A DNA stretch of 64,000 bases, taken from an uncultured bacterium. Lineage in GTDB: Bacteria; Margulisbacteria; Marinamargulisbacteria; SXXA01. This document shows, in pieces, positions 56,218 to 64,000 of this stretch; positions within the stretch are counted from its first letter, which is position 1; each line of letters starts with the position of its first letter. The DNA lies in assembly GCA_903864835.1 (NCBI GenBank), contig CAIPHK010000028.1, positions 1 through 64,000 on the forward strand, given 5' to 3'. The position numbers were made by a program, and so were the translations under genes. The notes below the pieces were generated by a model. It was not told the origin of the DNA. It was given only the letters and a program-made list of their open reading frames with translations, and made no database searches.

Positions 56218-56756
56218 TAGGTCTTCTCCATCAAATAAGATTTAAATTCAGATAACTGGCGTTTAATTGAAAAGTCATAGACCTTCCCATTCGGAAGCAG
56301 AAAAACACTGCCTGCGATCAAGGTACTATCCACATCATTACGAAGAACCACGGACTGACCCAATGTGGAGGACAGTCGCCCCTGCAGTTCGGTTAACGCC
56401 ATTTCTTCCAACGAAATGGATGTTGCAAGAACCACCAAATAACGCCCCGTTCGCTCGCTAATCATACCGGTAAATTTATCAGATATCTGTTGAATCTGAT
56501 TAAAATACCCTTCTGACAGAATCACGAATAACAGTTCAATAAAGGTTTGCGCTACAGAAAATCCACTTAAGGACACTACCTGCTGCACACGCTCCTCTAT
56601 CGGCACCTGAGTTGAGCGAATAAATCCCCTAAACTCAAAATTTGTCTTAAACAATAATGCGAGTTGAACAAGATCAGCCTCGACCTTATCCAGCTCGTTC
56701 CGTCGCTCTGAACGCGCATACAGTTCCCCAAACTCTAAATTCAACTGAGCACTCAT
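56217..56756 (-). CDS. atpH: ATP synthase delta subunit
   Basis: This 179-residue protein links the F1 head to the peripheral stalk. The N-terminal helical domain (YARSERRNELDKVEADLVQL) is followed by the typical C-terminal segment ATSISLEEMALTELQGRLSSTLGQSVVLRNDVDSTLIAGSV, in which the DxxLIGG-like turn reads DSTLIAGS. It overlaps atpF by four bases. The N-terminal half is diverged, as is common in this subunit, and no frame change is seen. Confidence 0.92.
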   Translation of the reverse strand: MSAQLNLEFGELYARSERRNELDKVEADLVQLALLFKTNFEFRGFIRSTQVPIEERVQQVVSLSGFSVAQTFIELLFVILSEGYFNQIQQISDKFTGMISERTGRYLVVLATSISLEEMALTELQGRLSSTLGQSVVLRNDVDSTLIAGSVFLLPNGKVYDFSIKRQLSEFKSYLMEKT

Positions 56757-57256
56757 GAACGAAATGAACTCTCGAACTCAGCAATGTCTGCACGAATTAT
56801 ATCCATATGCCCCGCGTCGGCTACTTCACGCTTCAAAATCTTTGTAGTGGCAGAAACAATTAAATCGGCCGCATGTGCCTTTACATCATCAATTGCCTTC
56901 ATTCTTTCAGACGAAATCTCGCCCTGAACCCCTGACAAGATCTGTTGTTTTTCCTGAATCAATTTTTGAACTTCCTGCCGCCTTAATTCTTCAGCCTCTT
57001 TTTGTGCTTTAGCCACAATATCTGTCGCCGATTTTTCTGCGCTCGCCACTTTTTCACGGTATTCCGCGATCAGACGATCTGACTCCTGAATTTTTTGATC
57101 CAACTCGATCAACAATGCGTTACGCTTATCTTCGCTCTCGTCGACCATCTTATAAAAAGAAGGCAAAGCAAATCGATGCACCAGCACCAGCAAAATAACA
57201 AAATTAATCACCGTCCAAATGGCGGTGTTCGCTTCAAATCCAATACTAGATGACAT
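56753..57256 (-). CDS. atpF: ATP synthase b subunit
   Basis: This 167-residue protein is the peripheral stalk. An N-terminal membrane helix (AIWTVINFVILLVLVHRFAL) leads into a long charged helix with heptad character (KRNALLIELDQKIQESDRLIAEYREKVASAEKSATDI) that dimerises and reaches the F1 head. Only one b gene is present, with no b-prime. It is 37 bases after atpE. Length and topology are normal for bacteria. Confidence 0.95.
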   Translation of the reverse strand: MSSSIGFEANTAIWTVINFVILLVLVHRFALPSFYKMVDESEDKRNALLIELDQKIQESDRLIAEYREKVASAEKSATDIVAKAQKEAEELRRQEVQKLIQEKQQILSGVQGEISSERMKAIDDVKAHAADLIVSATTKILKREVADAGHMDIIRADIAEFESSFRS

Positions 57257-57293
57257 TGATTTTCTTCACCTTCTTAATGTAATTAACTATCGA

Positions 57294-57506
57294 CTAGCTA
57301 TTGATAATCGAAAAAGATACGACCAATGCATAAAGGGCAATTGCTTCAATAAAAGCAAAACCGATAAACATCAATACTCTAAACGTACCTACCATATCCG
57401 GCTGACGAGTTATACTATCCAACGTTTTGTAATAAACGATGGCGAGTGAAAGACTCACTCCTAAAGCTGCTAACGCGATTGAAATCCCTGCTCCGATTGC
57501 ATTCAT
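57294..57506 (-). CDS. atpE: ATP synthase c subunit with altered glycine motif
   Basis: This 70-residue, two-helix rotor subunit has its ion-binding Glu at residue 54, in FIGFAFIEAIALYALV. The residues around it (E-A-I-A) and the lack of a Gln/Ser coordination set suggest protons as coupling ions. The first helix normally carries GxGxGxG for tight packing. Here the aligned stretch reads ALGVSLSLAIVYYKTLDSI, so Ser, Ser and Ala replace Gly and a bulky YYK follows. Such changes widen the ring in some bacteria. The polar loop TRQPD is conserved. The gene order is atpB-atpE-atpF. Confidence 0.95.
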   Translation of the reverse strand: MNAIGAGISIALAALGVSLSLAIVYYKTLDSITRQPDMVGTFRVLMFIGFAFIEAIALYALVVSFSIINS

Positions 57507-57555
57507 GAAAATCCTCCTAAAAAATTGGGGTTAAAATTGGGGTAAAGTTGTTGGC

Positions 57556-58263
57556 CTAATGGGCCCCGTGTGCAGCATCGCTGATGTAGAATGAAGCGAG
57601 ATATGTGAAAATGAACGCCTGGATAAAGGCTACAAATATCTCGAACATCGACAACAGAACGACACCAGCAAACGGTAACAACTTCAAAAGTGGAAAGGTC
57701 GCAGCGCTGATGAGGCCTAAAAAAATGAGCATCACGCTATGACCGGCAAACATATTAGCAAACAACCGAACCGCCAAAGAAAATGGACGAGCCAACTGAC
57801 TAATAATCTCAAGGGGAATAATAAAAGGAAGCATCGGCCATGGAATTCCACTCGGCACCAACGCCTTTAAGTGTCCAAATCCATGACAATAAACACCCAC
57901 CGCTTGCGCTAATAAAAACACAAGGACAGCCATTGCCGCAGTAACGCTAATGCTCCCAGTCGGCGACTCCGAGAACGGAATCAAACCTGAAACATTACAG
58001 AAAAATATAAACAAAAACAAAGTCGCGAGAAACGAAAACCAAATCGTTTTCTTTGTATGCAAACTACTCGCAAATGCATCTTGGATAAAATCAAACAGGA
58101 ACCGCTCAACGCGCCGAACAGATTTGAAAAAATTAGCAAGAAACAAAAACGAAAAAACAACGGCACAAACGCCCCACATCACGGCAATTGTTTTAGTAAC
58201 ACTCATATCCTGCCCATAGACAGACCAGTGCATTAGGACGGTAGGTGCATGTTCGGCAGCCAT
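57556..58263 (-). CDS. atpB: ATP synthase a subunit
   Basis: This 235-residue membrane protein forms the stator half-channels for ions. The family block RPFSLAVRLFANMFAGHSVM contains the essential Arg. The last helix (VAFIQAFIFTYLASFYISDA) carries the conserved Gln. Five to six helices are predicted. The first gene of the operon is preceded by AAGGATCTCTCG and a promoter at 58357-58386. atpI is not found upstream. Confidence 0.95.
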   Translation of the reverse strand: MAAEHAPTVLMHWSVYGQDMSVTKTIAVMWGVCAVVFSFLFLANFFKSVRRVERFLFDFIQDAFASSLHTKKTIWFSFLATLFLFIFFCNVSGLIPFSESPTGSISVTAAMAVLVFLLAQAVGVYCHGFGHLKALVPSGIPWPMLPFIIPLEIISQLARPFSLAVRLFANMFAGHSVMLIFLGLISAATFPLLKLLPFAGVVLLSMFEIFVAFIQAFIFTYLASFYISDAAHGAH

Positions 58264-58356
58264 CGAGAGATCCTTTAAAGTGAAAATAATTTATCGAAAA
58301 GAATCGCAAAGAACCGAAAGACAAATCAACACAAGTTCCCGCGTGAATATGCATAA

Positions 58357-58386
58357 AATATACCGTACCAAGGTTGGATCTTGCAA
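58357..58386 (-). promoter_or_regulatory. Predicted sigma-70 promoter of the atp operon
   Basis: On the minus strand, TTGCAA (58386-58381) and TATATT (58362-58357) are separated by 18 bases. The start of atpB is about 94 bases downstream. A TG-rich spacer with GGTACGG precedes the -10 element. This is a sequence match only; no activator site is proposed. Confidence 0.5.
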
Positions 58387-58474
58387 CTACTCTGTGCGCC
58401 TCGCACCCGATATTAATTTCATTACCTAATGCATCAAGGGGAGAATGGCCCGCTCGCCGCAGGCCCTTCGTCCC

Positions 58475-58642
58475 CTTGGACCCCTCAACCCTCGGCCGAC
58501 GCCTTCAACTCGCACAAACCACTTAGGAATCCCGGAAATTTTGGACTTTTTGATTATTATCATCAACTTAATTAACTGACTCGGATCGCCCAAAATCCCC
58601 GCTCATCCTGCACTTCATTGTGCTCAGACATATCGGCTAATA
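58475..58642 (-). repeat. Structured dispersed repeat A, copy 2
   Basis: Read on the minus strand this copy matches 8946-9110 in both flanking blocks (58642-58585 and 58545-58475). The central 40 bases are unrelated. The stem arms are CGGGGATTTTGGGC (58601-58588) and GTCCAAAATTTCCG (58546-58533). They still pair over 14 bp with three G-U pairs. It lies upstream of atpB and does not contain its promoter. Confidence 0.75.
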
Positions 58643-58699
58643 AGGAAATATCTGGCTGCGCCAGGATTTTAGAACACCCCAACATCTCGAATAACGACC

Positions 58700-58887
58700 A
58701 AAAAAAAGATCGAATAAAATGCCCAAGATGCAATATCTCTCGTAACGCGCAGACGGAACCTTCCTAATGGCAAAAAAAAAAGATCGAATAAAATGCCCAA
58801 GATGTGACATTTCTCGTAGCGCGCTGTGTAGCGGAAGCTACATAAGCGATGCGAAAATGGTGCAGATTGGATATTTTATTCGATCTT
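58700..58887. repeat. Half-copy plus 110-bp imperfect inverted repeat
   Basis: A 51-bp segment beginning AAAAAAAAGATCGAATAAAA occurs at 58700-58750 and again at 58773-58823 with a few changes. The second copy is continued by a segment that folds back on it: the 37 bases at 58851-58887 are an imperfect reverse complement of 58779-58815. The middle is capped by TGTAGC-GGAA-GCTACA (58827-58842). The result is one long hairpin of about 110 bp, with a lone left half beside it. No transposase or reading frame is present. Confidence 0.7.
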
Positions 58888-59048
58888 AAGGGGGAGGGCT
58901 GAGCAGTGTGAGTTGAGCATAAGGGGGAAACTCTTACTCTCTTATTCAGCCCTAGGCGGTTAAGCGAAATTAATCGCTCGCAAATAATTATCGTAATCAA
59001 AAGAAAAAAATTTCAGTGAATTTTTATGATACGTTATAGGACCTCTAT
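58888..59048. other. Non-coding gap with weak inverted repeat
   Basis: No gene is seen. An 8-bp inverted repeat (AGGGCTGA near 58896 and TCAGCCCT near 58945) flanks a purine-rich middle. The AT-rich end leads to the 3' end of the OppD-type gene. No terminator is evident. Confidence 0.3.
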
Positions 59049-60011
59049 TCACATCCATTCCCGAGCTCGAATACAGGCGACGGAGTGCCCATCCGTAACC
59101 AATTCCAACGCGGGATCAGTAATGCGGCAGGCATTCGTCACCATGGGACACCGCGGATGAAACCGGCAGCCTGTCGGAAGATGGGCCGGACTCGGGATAT
59201 CCCCAGAAATTACTGCAGGACGACTGCGCCGATCAGGATCCGGAACCGGAATGGCTGAAATCAAGGCTTGAGTATACGGATGCGCCGGGGCTTTAAAAAT
59301 TTGATGGGGCGTCCCTGATTCAACAATGCGACCCAGATACATGATCAGTATACGGTCACAAAATTGGGCAATAATCCCGAGGTCATGAGAAATCAATAAA
59401 ATTGACAATTGATAGTCGTCCCGCAGCCCATTGAGCAATGCTAAGACCTGAGCCTGAATAGTAACGTCCAATGACGCCGTCGGCTCGTCAGCAATGATCA
59501 ACCGAGGCTTCATTGCCAGAGTCAATGCAATCATAATTCGCTGACACATTCCCAAAGAAAATTGATGAGGATAATCATCCAGCCGCTCAAGCGCATCCGG
59601 TATTTTAACCTTCGTTAGCAATTCAACCGCAACCGCCCTGGCTTGAGCGACGGGGACCCGCTGATGCAGAACAATGGTCTCGATTAATTGGCTTCCAATT
59701 GTAAATACAGGGTTGAGTGAGGCCAGTGGATTTTGAAAAATCATGCCCACATCGCGACCCAAAAACTGCCGATGCGCAGCCGGAGACATCGTCAATACAT
59801 CTGCCCCATTCCACCGAACCGAGCCAGACACTGTCGCGTTACCCGACAATAGGTTCATCGCGGACAACGCAGTCACACTTTTCCCGGAACCCGACTCTCC
59901 AACAAGACCCAACACTTCGTTGGTATGCACCTCAAATGAGACGCCGTCTACCGCTCGAATCCGTTGTTTTCCGTTCAAAAAATCTGTCGTCAAATTCGTT
60001 ACTTCTAGCAA
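59049..60011 (-). CDS. OppD/DppD-type peptide ABC transporter ATPase
   Basis: The protein has 320 residues. Walker A is GESGSGKSVTALS, the Q-loop lies in MIFQNPLASLNPVFTIG, Walker B is LIIADEPTASLDVT and the H-loop lies in LLISHDLGIIAQF. The signature reads SLGMCQR, whereas the family has SGGMRQR, so the second Gly position is Leu and the Arg is Cys. The C-terminal oligopeptide/dipeptide domain with a Cys cluster (GCRFHPRCPMVTNACRIT) is present. No permease, binding-protein or OppF gene is adjacent. It is divergent from dnaG. It may serve a transporter encoded elsewhere, or have lost full function. Confidence 0.9.
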   Translation of the reverse strand: MLEVTNLTTDFLNGKQRIRAVDGVSFEVHTNEVLGLVGESGSGKSVTALSAMNLLSGNATVSGSVRWNGADVLTMSPAAHRQFLGRDVGMIFQNPLASLNPVFTIGSQLIETIVLHQRVPVAQARAVAVELLTKVKIPDALERLDDYPHQFSLGMCQRIMIALTLAMKPRLIIADEPTASLDVTIQAQVLALLNGLRDDYQLSILLISHDLGIIAQFCDRILIMYLGRIVESGTPHQIFKAPAHPYTQALISAIPVPDPDRRSRPAVISGDIPSPAHLPTGCRFHPRCPMVTNACRITDPALELVTDGHSVACIRAREWM

Positions 60012-60066
60012 ATTAGAACCCCTAGGCTATGGAATAGTGCGAGCATATCATATACAAAGAAGTGAT

Positions 60067-61800
60067 ATGCAACGTCTATCCGAGACCACGGTCACCGCAG
60101 TCAAATCCGTCCAAGATATCGTGGGAATTATCCAAGACTACGTCAAGCTCAAACGTCGTGGTCGCCATTACGTCGGCCTCTGCCCGTTTCATTCCGAACG
60201 GACGCCGTCATTTACGGTCAGTCCCGACAAACATCTGTGGCATTGTTTTGGATGCCAGGAATCCGGCGACCATATCGGATTTCTGATGAAAATCGATCAC
60301 CTGTCGTTCACTGAGGCCATCGAACATATCGCCGTCAGGATGGGGATCGCCGTCGAATGGGAGGAGTTGTCACCCGAGGCGGCCCAATTTGACCAAGAAA
60401 TGAACCAACTTCGGGCTCAGCTGACCATGGCTCGTGATTATTATCGAACCCAGTACCCCAATAGCCCTGCCCTATCCTATATAGAATCACGTGGAATCGA
60501 CCCTGAAATTGGACGCCATTTTGGCATTGGATATTCACCCGATCCATTCGGACTGATTCGCCATCTGCAAGCCAATGGATTTTCAGACGACACGATCCAA
60601 ACTTCTGGCATCGCAATTCACGTCCAAGGAAAATTGCAGGACCGCTTCGCCGGACGGGTTGTGTTTCCAATTGTTGACGATCGCGGGCGAACCATTGGAT
60701 TTGGCGGACGTGTCCTGACTGCCCAGAGTTCAGGCCCCAAATATATCAACTCGGATGAAACCCGCGCTTTCGCCAAACGCCGGGTGCTTTACGGCCTCGA
60801 CCATGCCAAAACAGCCATCCGAAAAATGGGGAGTGCCGTCGTTATGGAAGGGTATCTCGATGTTATTATCGCCCATCAATATGGATTTACCCACTCGGTG
60901 GCCGCGCTGGGAACGGCATTTAGTGTGGATCACGCTCGGGTCCTTTCACGACTTACGTCTACCGTGGTCACGGCACTCGACCAAGACGAGGCAGGAATGA
61001 CCGCAACTGAGCGGGTCTATGACCATTGCAATGCATTGGGAATCGCCGTTCGAGTCTCCACATTTGCCGAAAAGGATCCGGCGGACGTGTTGACCCATCA
61101 AGGGCGTGACTACTTTGAAGATCGCCTCACCGAAAGTATTTCATTTACCGAATTCAAATTTAAGCGTTTGGTTCAGGAGCTCCCTCCCACCCGAATCGAA
61201 AACGTGTCCAAAATTATTGAAACGATGATTCCGTACCTCCGGAAAGAGACGGACATTGTCATTCAACGACACTATGCACGACGCATCGCATCCCTCCTCA
61301 AAGTTGAGCCTGACTTGGTGTTGGCAAAACTGGCCTCCTTCGGCTATACTCCCGCGCCTAAGCGGTTCTATATAGCCTCCACAAACAAAAAAACAAAATA
61401 CCAATTAGCTGAGGAAACCCTCCTCTTCTCGATGGCGACAAGCATCACCGACCGGGCGCGTATTTTGGAATCGGTACAAATTTCCGAATTCCATACCCCC
61501 GAATACCGGGCTGTCGCGAGCCTTATGTGCCAGTTTCCGTTCACAGACCGCGAATTGATTGATGCGTTACCGATGGATGACTCTCGCAATACGTTGAGTC
61601 GGATATTGGTTGAACGTGCCAGCGATGGTCCCGGGTCCATTGATGAATGTATTCGCATGATTCAACGGTATCCGATGGAGCAACGTGTCCTGGAAATTAA
61701 AGGCCAGCTTAAAACACTGGATGCGGAGGGGAAGGATCACGCTGTTGAACCCTTGCTCACCGAGCTTCAAGCGATAATAAAGGTACTCGAGGAGGGCTAA
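60067..61800 (+). CDS. dnaG: DNA primase
   Basis: The product has 577 residues from ATG 60067 (MQRLSETTVTAVKSVQDIVGI); an upstream extension of the frame lies antisense to the OppD gene and is rejected. The N-terminal zinc-binding domain is CPFHSERTPSF with HLWHCFGCQ. The TOPRIM catalytic region has VVMEGYLDVIIAH and TALDQDEAGM. The C-terminal part corresponds to the helicase-binding domain. It makes RNA primers at the replication fork. AAGAAGTGAT precedes the start. The rpoD ATG follows its stop directly. Confidence 0.96.
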   Translation: MQRLSETTVTAVKSVQDIVGIIQDYVKLKRRGRHYVGLCPFHSERTPSFTVSPDKHLWHCFGCQESGDHIGFLMKIDHLSFTEAIEHIAVRMGIAVEWEELSPEAAQFDQEMNQLRAQLTMARDYYRTQYPNSPALSYIESRGIDPEIGRHFGIGYSPDPFGLIRHLQANGFSDDTIQTSGIAIHVQGKLQDRFAGRVVFPIVDDRGRTIGFGGRVLTAQSSGPKYINSDETRAFAKRRVLYGLDHAKTAIRKMGSAVVMEGYLDVIIAHQYGFTHSVAALGTAFSVDHARVLSRLTSTVVTALDQDEAGMTATERVYDHCNALGIAVRVSTFAEKDPADVLTHQGRDYFEDRLTESISFTEFKFKRLVQELPPTRIENVSKIIETMIPYLRKETDIVIQRHYARRIASLLKVEPDLVLAKLASFGYTPAPKRFYIASTNKKTKYQLAEETLLFSMATSITDRARILESVQISEFHTPEYRAVASLMCQFPFTDRELIDALPMDDSRNTLSRILVERASDGPGSIDECIRMIQRYPMEQRVLEIKGQLKTLDAEGKDHAVEPLLTELQAIIKVLEEG

Positions 61801-62823
61801 ATGTCCGATACCCAAATAATATATGCAAATGATCAAGAAATTGATCTCGCCAATTGTACGTCCGATGAACCCGAAACACTGGAACAATCCCCTATCGATT
61901 CATCGGCCCTTTCAACCAAATCCGATCCTGACGAAGAATTTGTGGCTGAAGCCGATTTTAGTTCCCAAGCCGCTACCCATTTTTCGACCACCACCGACCA
62001 ACTACTCGGATATTATTTAAAAGAGGTGGGAATTAATCCCCTCCTGAACAAAGATAGCGAAGTCCATTTGGCGAACCAAATCCAAGATGGCTGCGCCAAT
62101 GCAAAGGAAAAAATGATCCTGTCCAACCTCCGGTTGGTTGTGAGTATTGCCAAAAATTTTGCGGGACGGGGCATTACGTTTATGGACCTGATCCAAGAAG
62201 GCAATATCGGCCTCATTCGTGCGGTTGAGAAATTTGACCATACCAAAGGGTTCAAATTCAGCACCTACGCCACTTGGTGGATTCGCCAGGCAATGATGAG
62301 GGCTATCGCTGACCAGGCACGGGTGATTCGAATCCCCGTTCACCTGAACGACGCATTCCAGCGAGTCAAACGGTCAACCCAAGAATTAATTCAAGAACTC
62401 CAACGAAAACCAACGGAACAAGAAATTTGTGACCGTGCCCAAATCTCGATCGAACGACTTCGGGAACTTCTCCAATTTTCACAATACCCCTTGGCAATCG
62501 AAACCCCTGTTGGCGACGATTCTTCCACGCTAGCAGACTTTATCCCCGATGCATCATCGGTTGGAATCGACGAAAATGCAGAAAAAAATATTTTGAGAGA
62601 AATGTTAGAGGCCAGCATGGACATCTCCCTTAATGAACGTGAACGGATGGTAATTACCTTGCGCTTTGGACTACAAGACGGCGTCACCAAAACACTAGAA
62701 GATGTGGGACGGATTTTTGGGGTCACCAAAGAGAGGGTCCGCCAGATCGAAACACGTGCCCTTGAAAAATTAGGAATGCCCAAATATCGCGCCGGTTTGG
62801 AAGAGTTTATTCAGGCCGCATAG
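61801..62823 (+). CDS. rpoD: RNA polymerase sigma factor RpoD
   Basis: The protein has 340 residues and is the primary sigma factor. An acidic leader (about 1-60) replaces a full region 1.1 and no large non-conserved insert is present. Region 1.2/2 shows [42 protein letters not shown] and NDAFQRV. Region 4 shows [25 protein letters not shown]. It recognises -35/-10 promoters. The gene forms a dnaG-rpoD unit; rpsU, usually first in the macromolecular-synthesis operon, is absent. A hairpin terminator follows. Confidence 0.96.
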   Translation: MSDTQIIYANDQEIDLANCTSDEPETLEQSPIDSSALSTKSDPDEEFVAEADFSSQAATHFSTTTDQLLGYYLKEVGINPLLNKDSEVHLANQIQDGCANAKEKMILSNLRLVVSIAKNFAGRGITFMDLIQEGNIGLIRAVEKFDHTKGFKFSTYATWWIRQAMMRAIADQARVIRIPVHLNDAFQRVKRSTQELIQELQRKPTEQEICDRAQISIERLRELLQFSQYPLAIETPVGDDSSTLADFIPDASSVGIDENAEKNILREMLEASMDISLNERERMVITLRFGLQDGVTKTLEDVGRIFGVTKERVRQIETRALEKLGMPKYRAGLEEFIQAA

Positions 62824-62841
62824 GGCGACATCACCCCCCGC

Positions 62842-62871
62842 CCCCCTCTCCAAATGTGTTTGGAAAGGGGG
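62842..62871. terminator. Hairpin terminator between rpoD and a convergent gene
   Basis: CCCCCTCTCCAAA (62842-62854) and TTTGGAAAGGGGG (62859-62871) form a 13-bp stem with one mismatch around TGTG. It lies between the stop of rpoD and the stop of the convergent gene, so it could serve both. The T-run on the plus strand is absent, so efficiency is uncertain. Confidence 0.55.
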
Positions 62872-62881
62872 AATCCAGTCC

Positions 62882-64000
62882 TTAAACCGTGGCTTTCATT
62901 TCCGGAGAGAACCGGGCCGCAGCGACCAACGGGTTCACCATCATCGGCGCTGCCACCGCAGTTGTCGCTGGCCAATTGTGGGCGGGCGACGCATCCGCAA
63001 TCGCCCTTACACTCCGGTTCCACGGCATGCGAGACAATGATAGACATCCACAGGCCCCACGGCACCCACATTTTGATTCCGGTAGGGTTGGGCTACACAG
63101 CGCCCGCCGGGTATCCGAATCCATCGATGCTTCAATCATTTTGTAGGCCAACTCGGTATTTACGATGACATACGCCAAGTCCGTATTCATCGCGACTCTC
63201 TCCATGGACTGGAAATGGTGGAGCATATTACTGAGTGAAGTTGATAAATTTTTCAACACAGATGATCGTGTCTCTCGCGGCATTTTAGGCGCTAATTCTC
63301 GTCGACCTGATTTTTCTGGGGAACCAGGGTCAGTATAATTCGCCCGATACTTTTGAGCCCAAAACCAAATCGACGACAAATTAAATAAGGTTCGAGACAC
63401 CAAAAGCATCGCGGGAATATTTTCAAATTGACGTTCAACGGACCGTCGATTTAACAGCTCCGTCATATTCAAAATCTTGTCGGTCATACAAGGGAAAACG
63501 GCAGAAAAACCATCATAGCCCGCAGTTTTTAAACGATGTCGCTGGGTTAACAGAACATCCACCATATCTGGAAATAATTTTGCAACCATCGTCGTCGTCG
63601 GAATCCCCTCCGCGCCCATGGGATTAAGCTCCAACACCAAACGGGTGACCGCAAAATAATCGGATTGGATCTCACGTGCTCAATCATACCCTTTATAGGT
63701 CGATCTGTTTTTCTAACCGCACTATTTCGTTGGCAATAACAACAACAGGTCAACACAATCACGCCCAACACCCCAGACACCGTCGCAAATGTAAACATCG
63801 GCCCCGTTTGTTCATATATTGGCGTTCCCTCGGTCGGCTTTACGACGGTCACGCGGGACACAAAACGCGAGGCAAGTCCTCGGCTGTCATCAAATTTCAC
63901 CACGACGTCGTACGAGGTATCTTTGGGCGGAACCGTAAACCGATATTGTCCTGGGCTTGTGATTTCGAATGGAACCGTTCGTCCGTCTACGGTCGCCGTA
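62882..64000 (-). pseudogene. Membrane protein with Ig-like ectodomain, frameshifted, cut by window edge
   Basis: The gene enters from the right edge (its start is not seen). The first part (64000 to about 63680) reads TVDGRTVPFEITSPGQYRFT..., a beta-rich Ig-like or cadherin-like domain, then KPTEGTPIYEQTGP, one membrane helix (FTFATVSGVLGVIVLTCCCYC) and a basic cytosolic start. Near 63670-63685 the frame shifts by one base. The next frame resumes as EIQSDYFAVTRLVLELNPMG and runs 250 residues to 62882. It includes a Cys-rich piece (KCGCRGACGC). Coding character on both sides of the shift supports one gene with a point indel or a sequencing error. I do not recognise the cytosolic domain. Confidence 0.7.

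Noticed and set aside
59743-60066. N-terminal extension of dnaG
   Set aside because: It lies antisense to the OppD-type gene. DnaG proteins start at the MQRL... position.

Overview
The window is a densely coded stretch of bacterial chromosome. It has about 50 protein genes, and I found no rRNA or tRNA gene. The cell is Gram-negative: there is a LolA-like periplasmic carrier, a beta-barrel-like outer-membrane protein, a lipobox lipoprotein and a periplasmic lytic transglycosylase. Housekeeping genes are of ordinary bacterial type (rpoD, dnaG, polA, aspS, rpmB, the F1Fo ATP synthase operon). Some metabolic genes are of unusual lineage, such as an archaeal/fungal-type aspartate-semialdehyde dehydrogenase and a FbaB-type aldolase. 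The mix of conserved core genes with a 2023-residue protein of no recognisable family suggests an uncultivated, deep-branching lineage. I cannot name the phylum from this window.

Layout. 1-9350 is accessory-like: a degenerate protein kinase, a PhzF gene with an internal deletion, a membrane-anchored SRPBCC-like protein, an HMA-like protein without its metal-binding cysteines, comEC, a hypothetical gene, a DUF2239 gene broken by one in-frame TAG, a GST-like gene, another hypothetical gene and a repeat cluster. 9355-17711 (minus) is a long run comF-mfd-membrane protein-alpha/beta hydrolase-aspS-rpmB-HAD hydrolase-prfC, in which mfd is strongly reduced. 17786-20604 (plus) holds a TfoX-domain gene, a lipoprotein, a TerC protein and rsgA. 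20632-26577 (plus) is a five-gene envelope export operon: ABC ATPase, two FtsX-type permeases, a LolA-like carrier and an outer-membrane barrel. A lytic transglycosylase follows. 27255-31157 (minus) carries an HPt-like gene, DUF420, a small gene and polA. 31278-33312 (plus) carries aldolase, an IscA-type protein and a small Gly-rich protein. ispG (minus) is preceded by a 45-residue membrane peptide. 34854-44529 (plus) is asd-clpS-clpA followed by the giant gene. 44562-51449 (minus) is a DegT aminotransferase, then carB, purF and carA. 51514-58263 (minus) is atpBEFHAGDC with a DedA gene at its end. After a repeat-rich 0.8 kb gap come a lone OppD-type ATPase (minus), dnaG-rpoD (plus) and, running off the right edge on the minus strand, a frameshifted membrane protein with an Ig-like ectodomain.

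The best leads are structural. One dispersed repeat (8946-9110 and, inverted, 58475-58642) keeps a 14-bp stem around an unrelated loop, and its changes are G-U wobbles on one strand only. A second two-hairpin repeat occurs at 2704-2760 and 14874-14942. A third, 110-bp imperfect inverted repeat lies at 58777-58887. A REP-like element lies inside two coding sequences. The ATP synthase has an altered c-subunit glycine motif and a short epsilon subunit. Mfd lacks about 450 residues. The envelope export operon and the giant protein are the most plausible poorly described systems. Three interrupted genes (PhzF, DUF2239, the right-edge gene) point to active gene decay or, for the single-base cases, possible assembly error.
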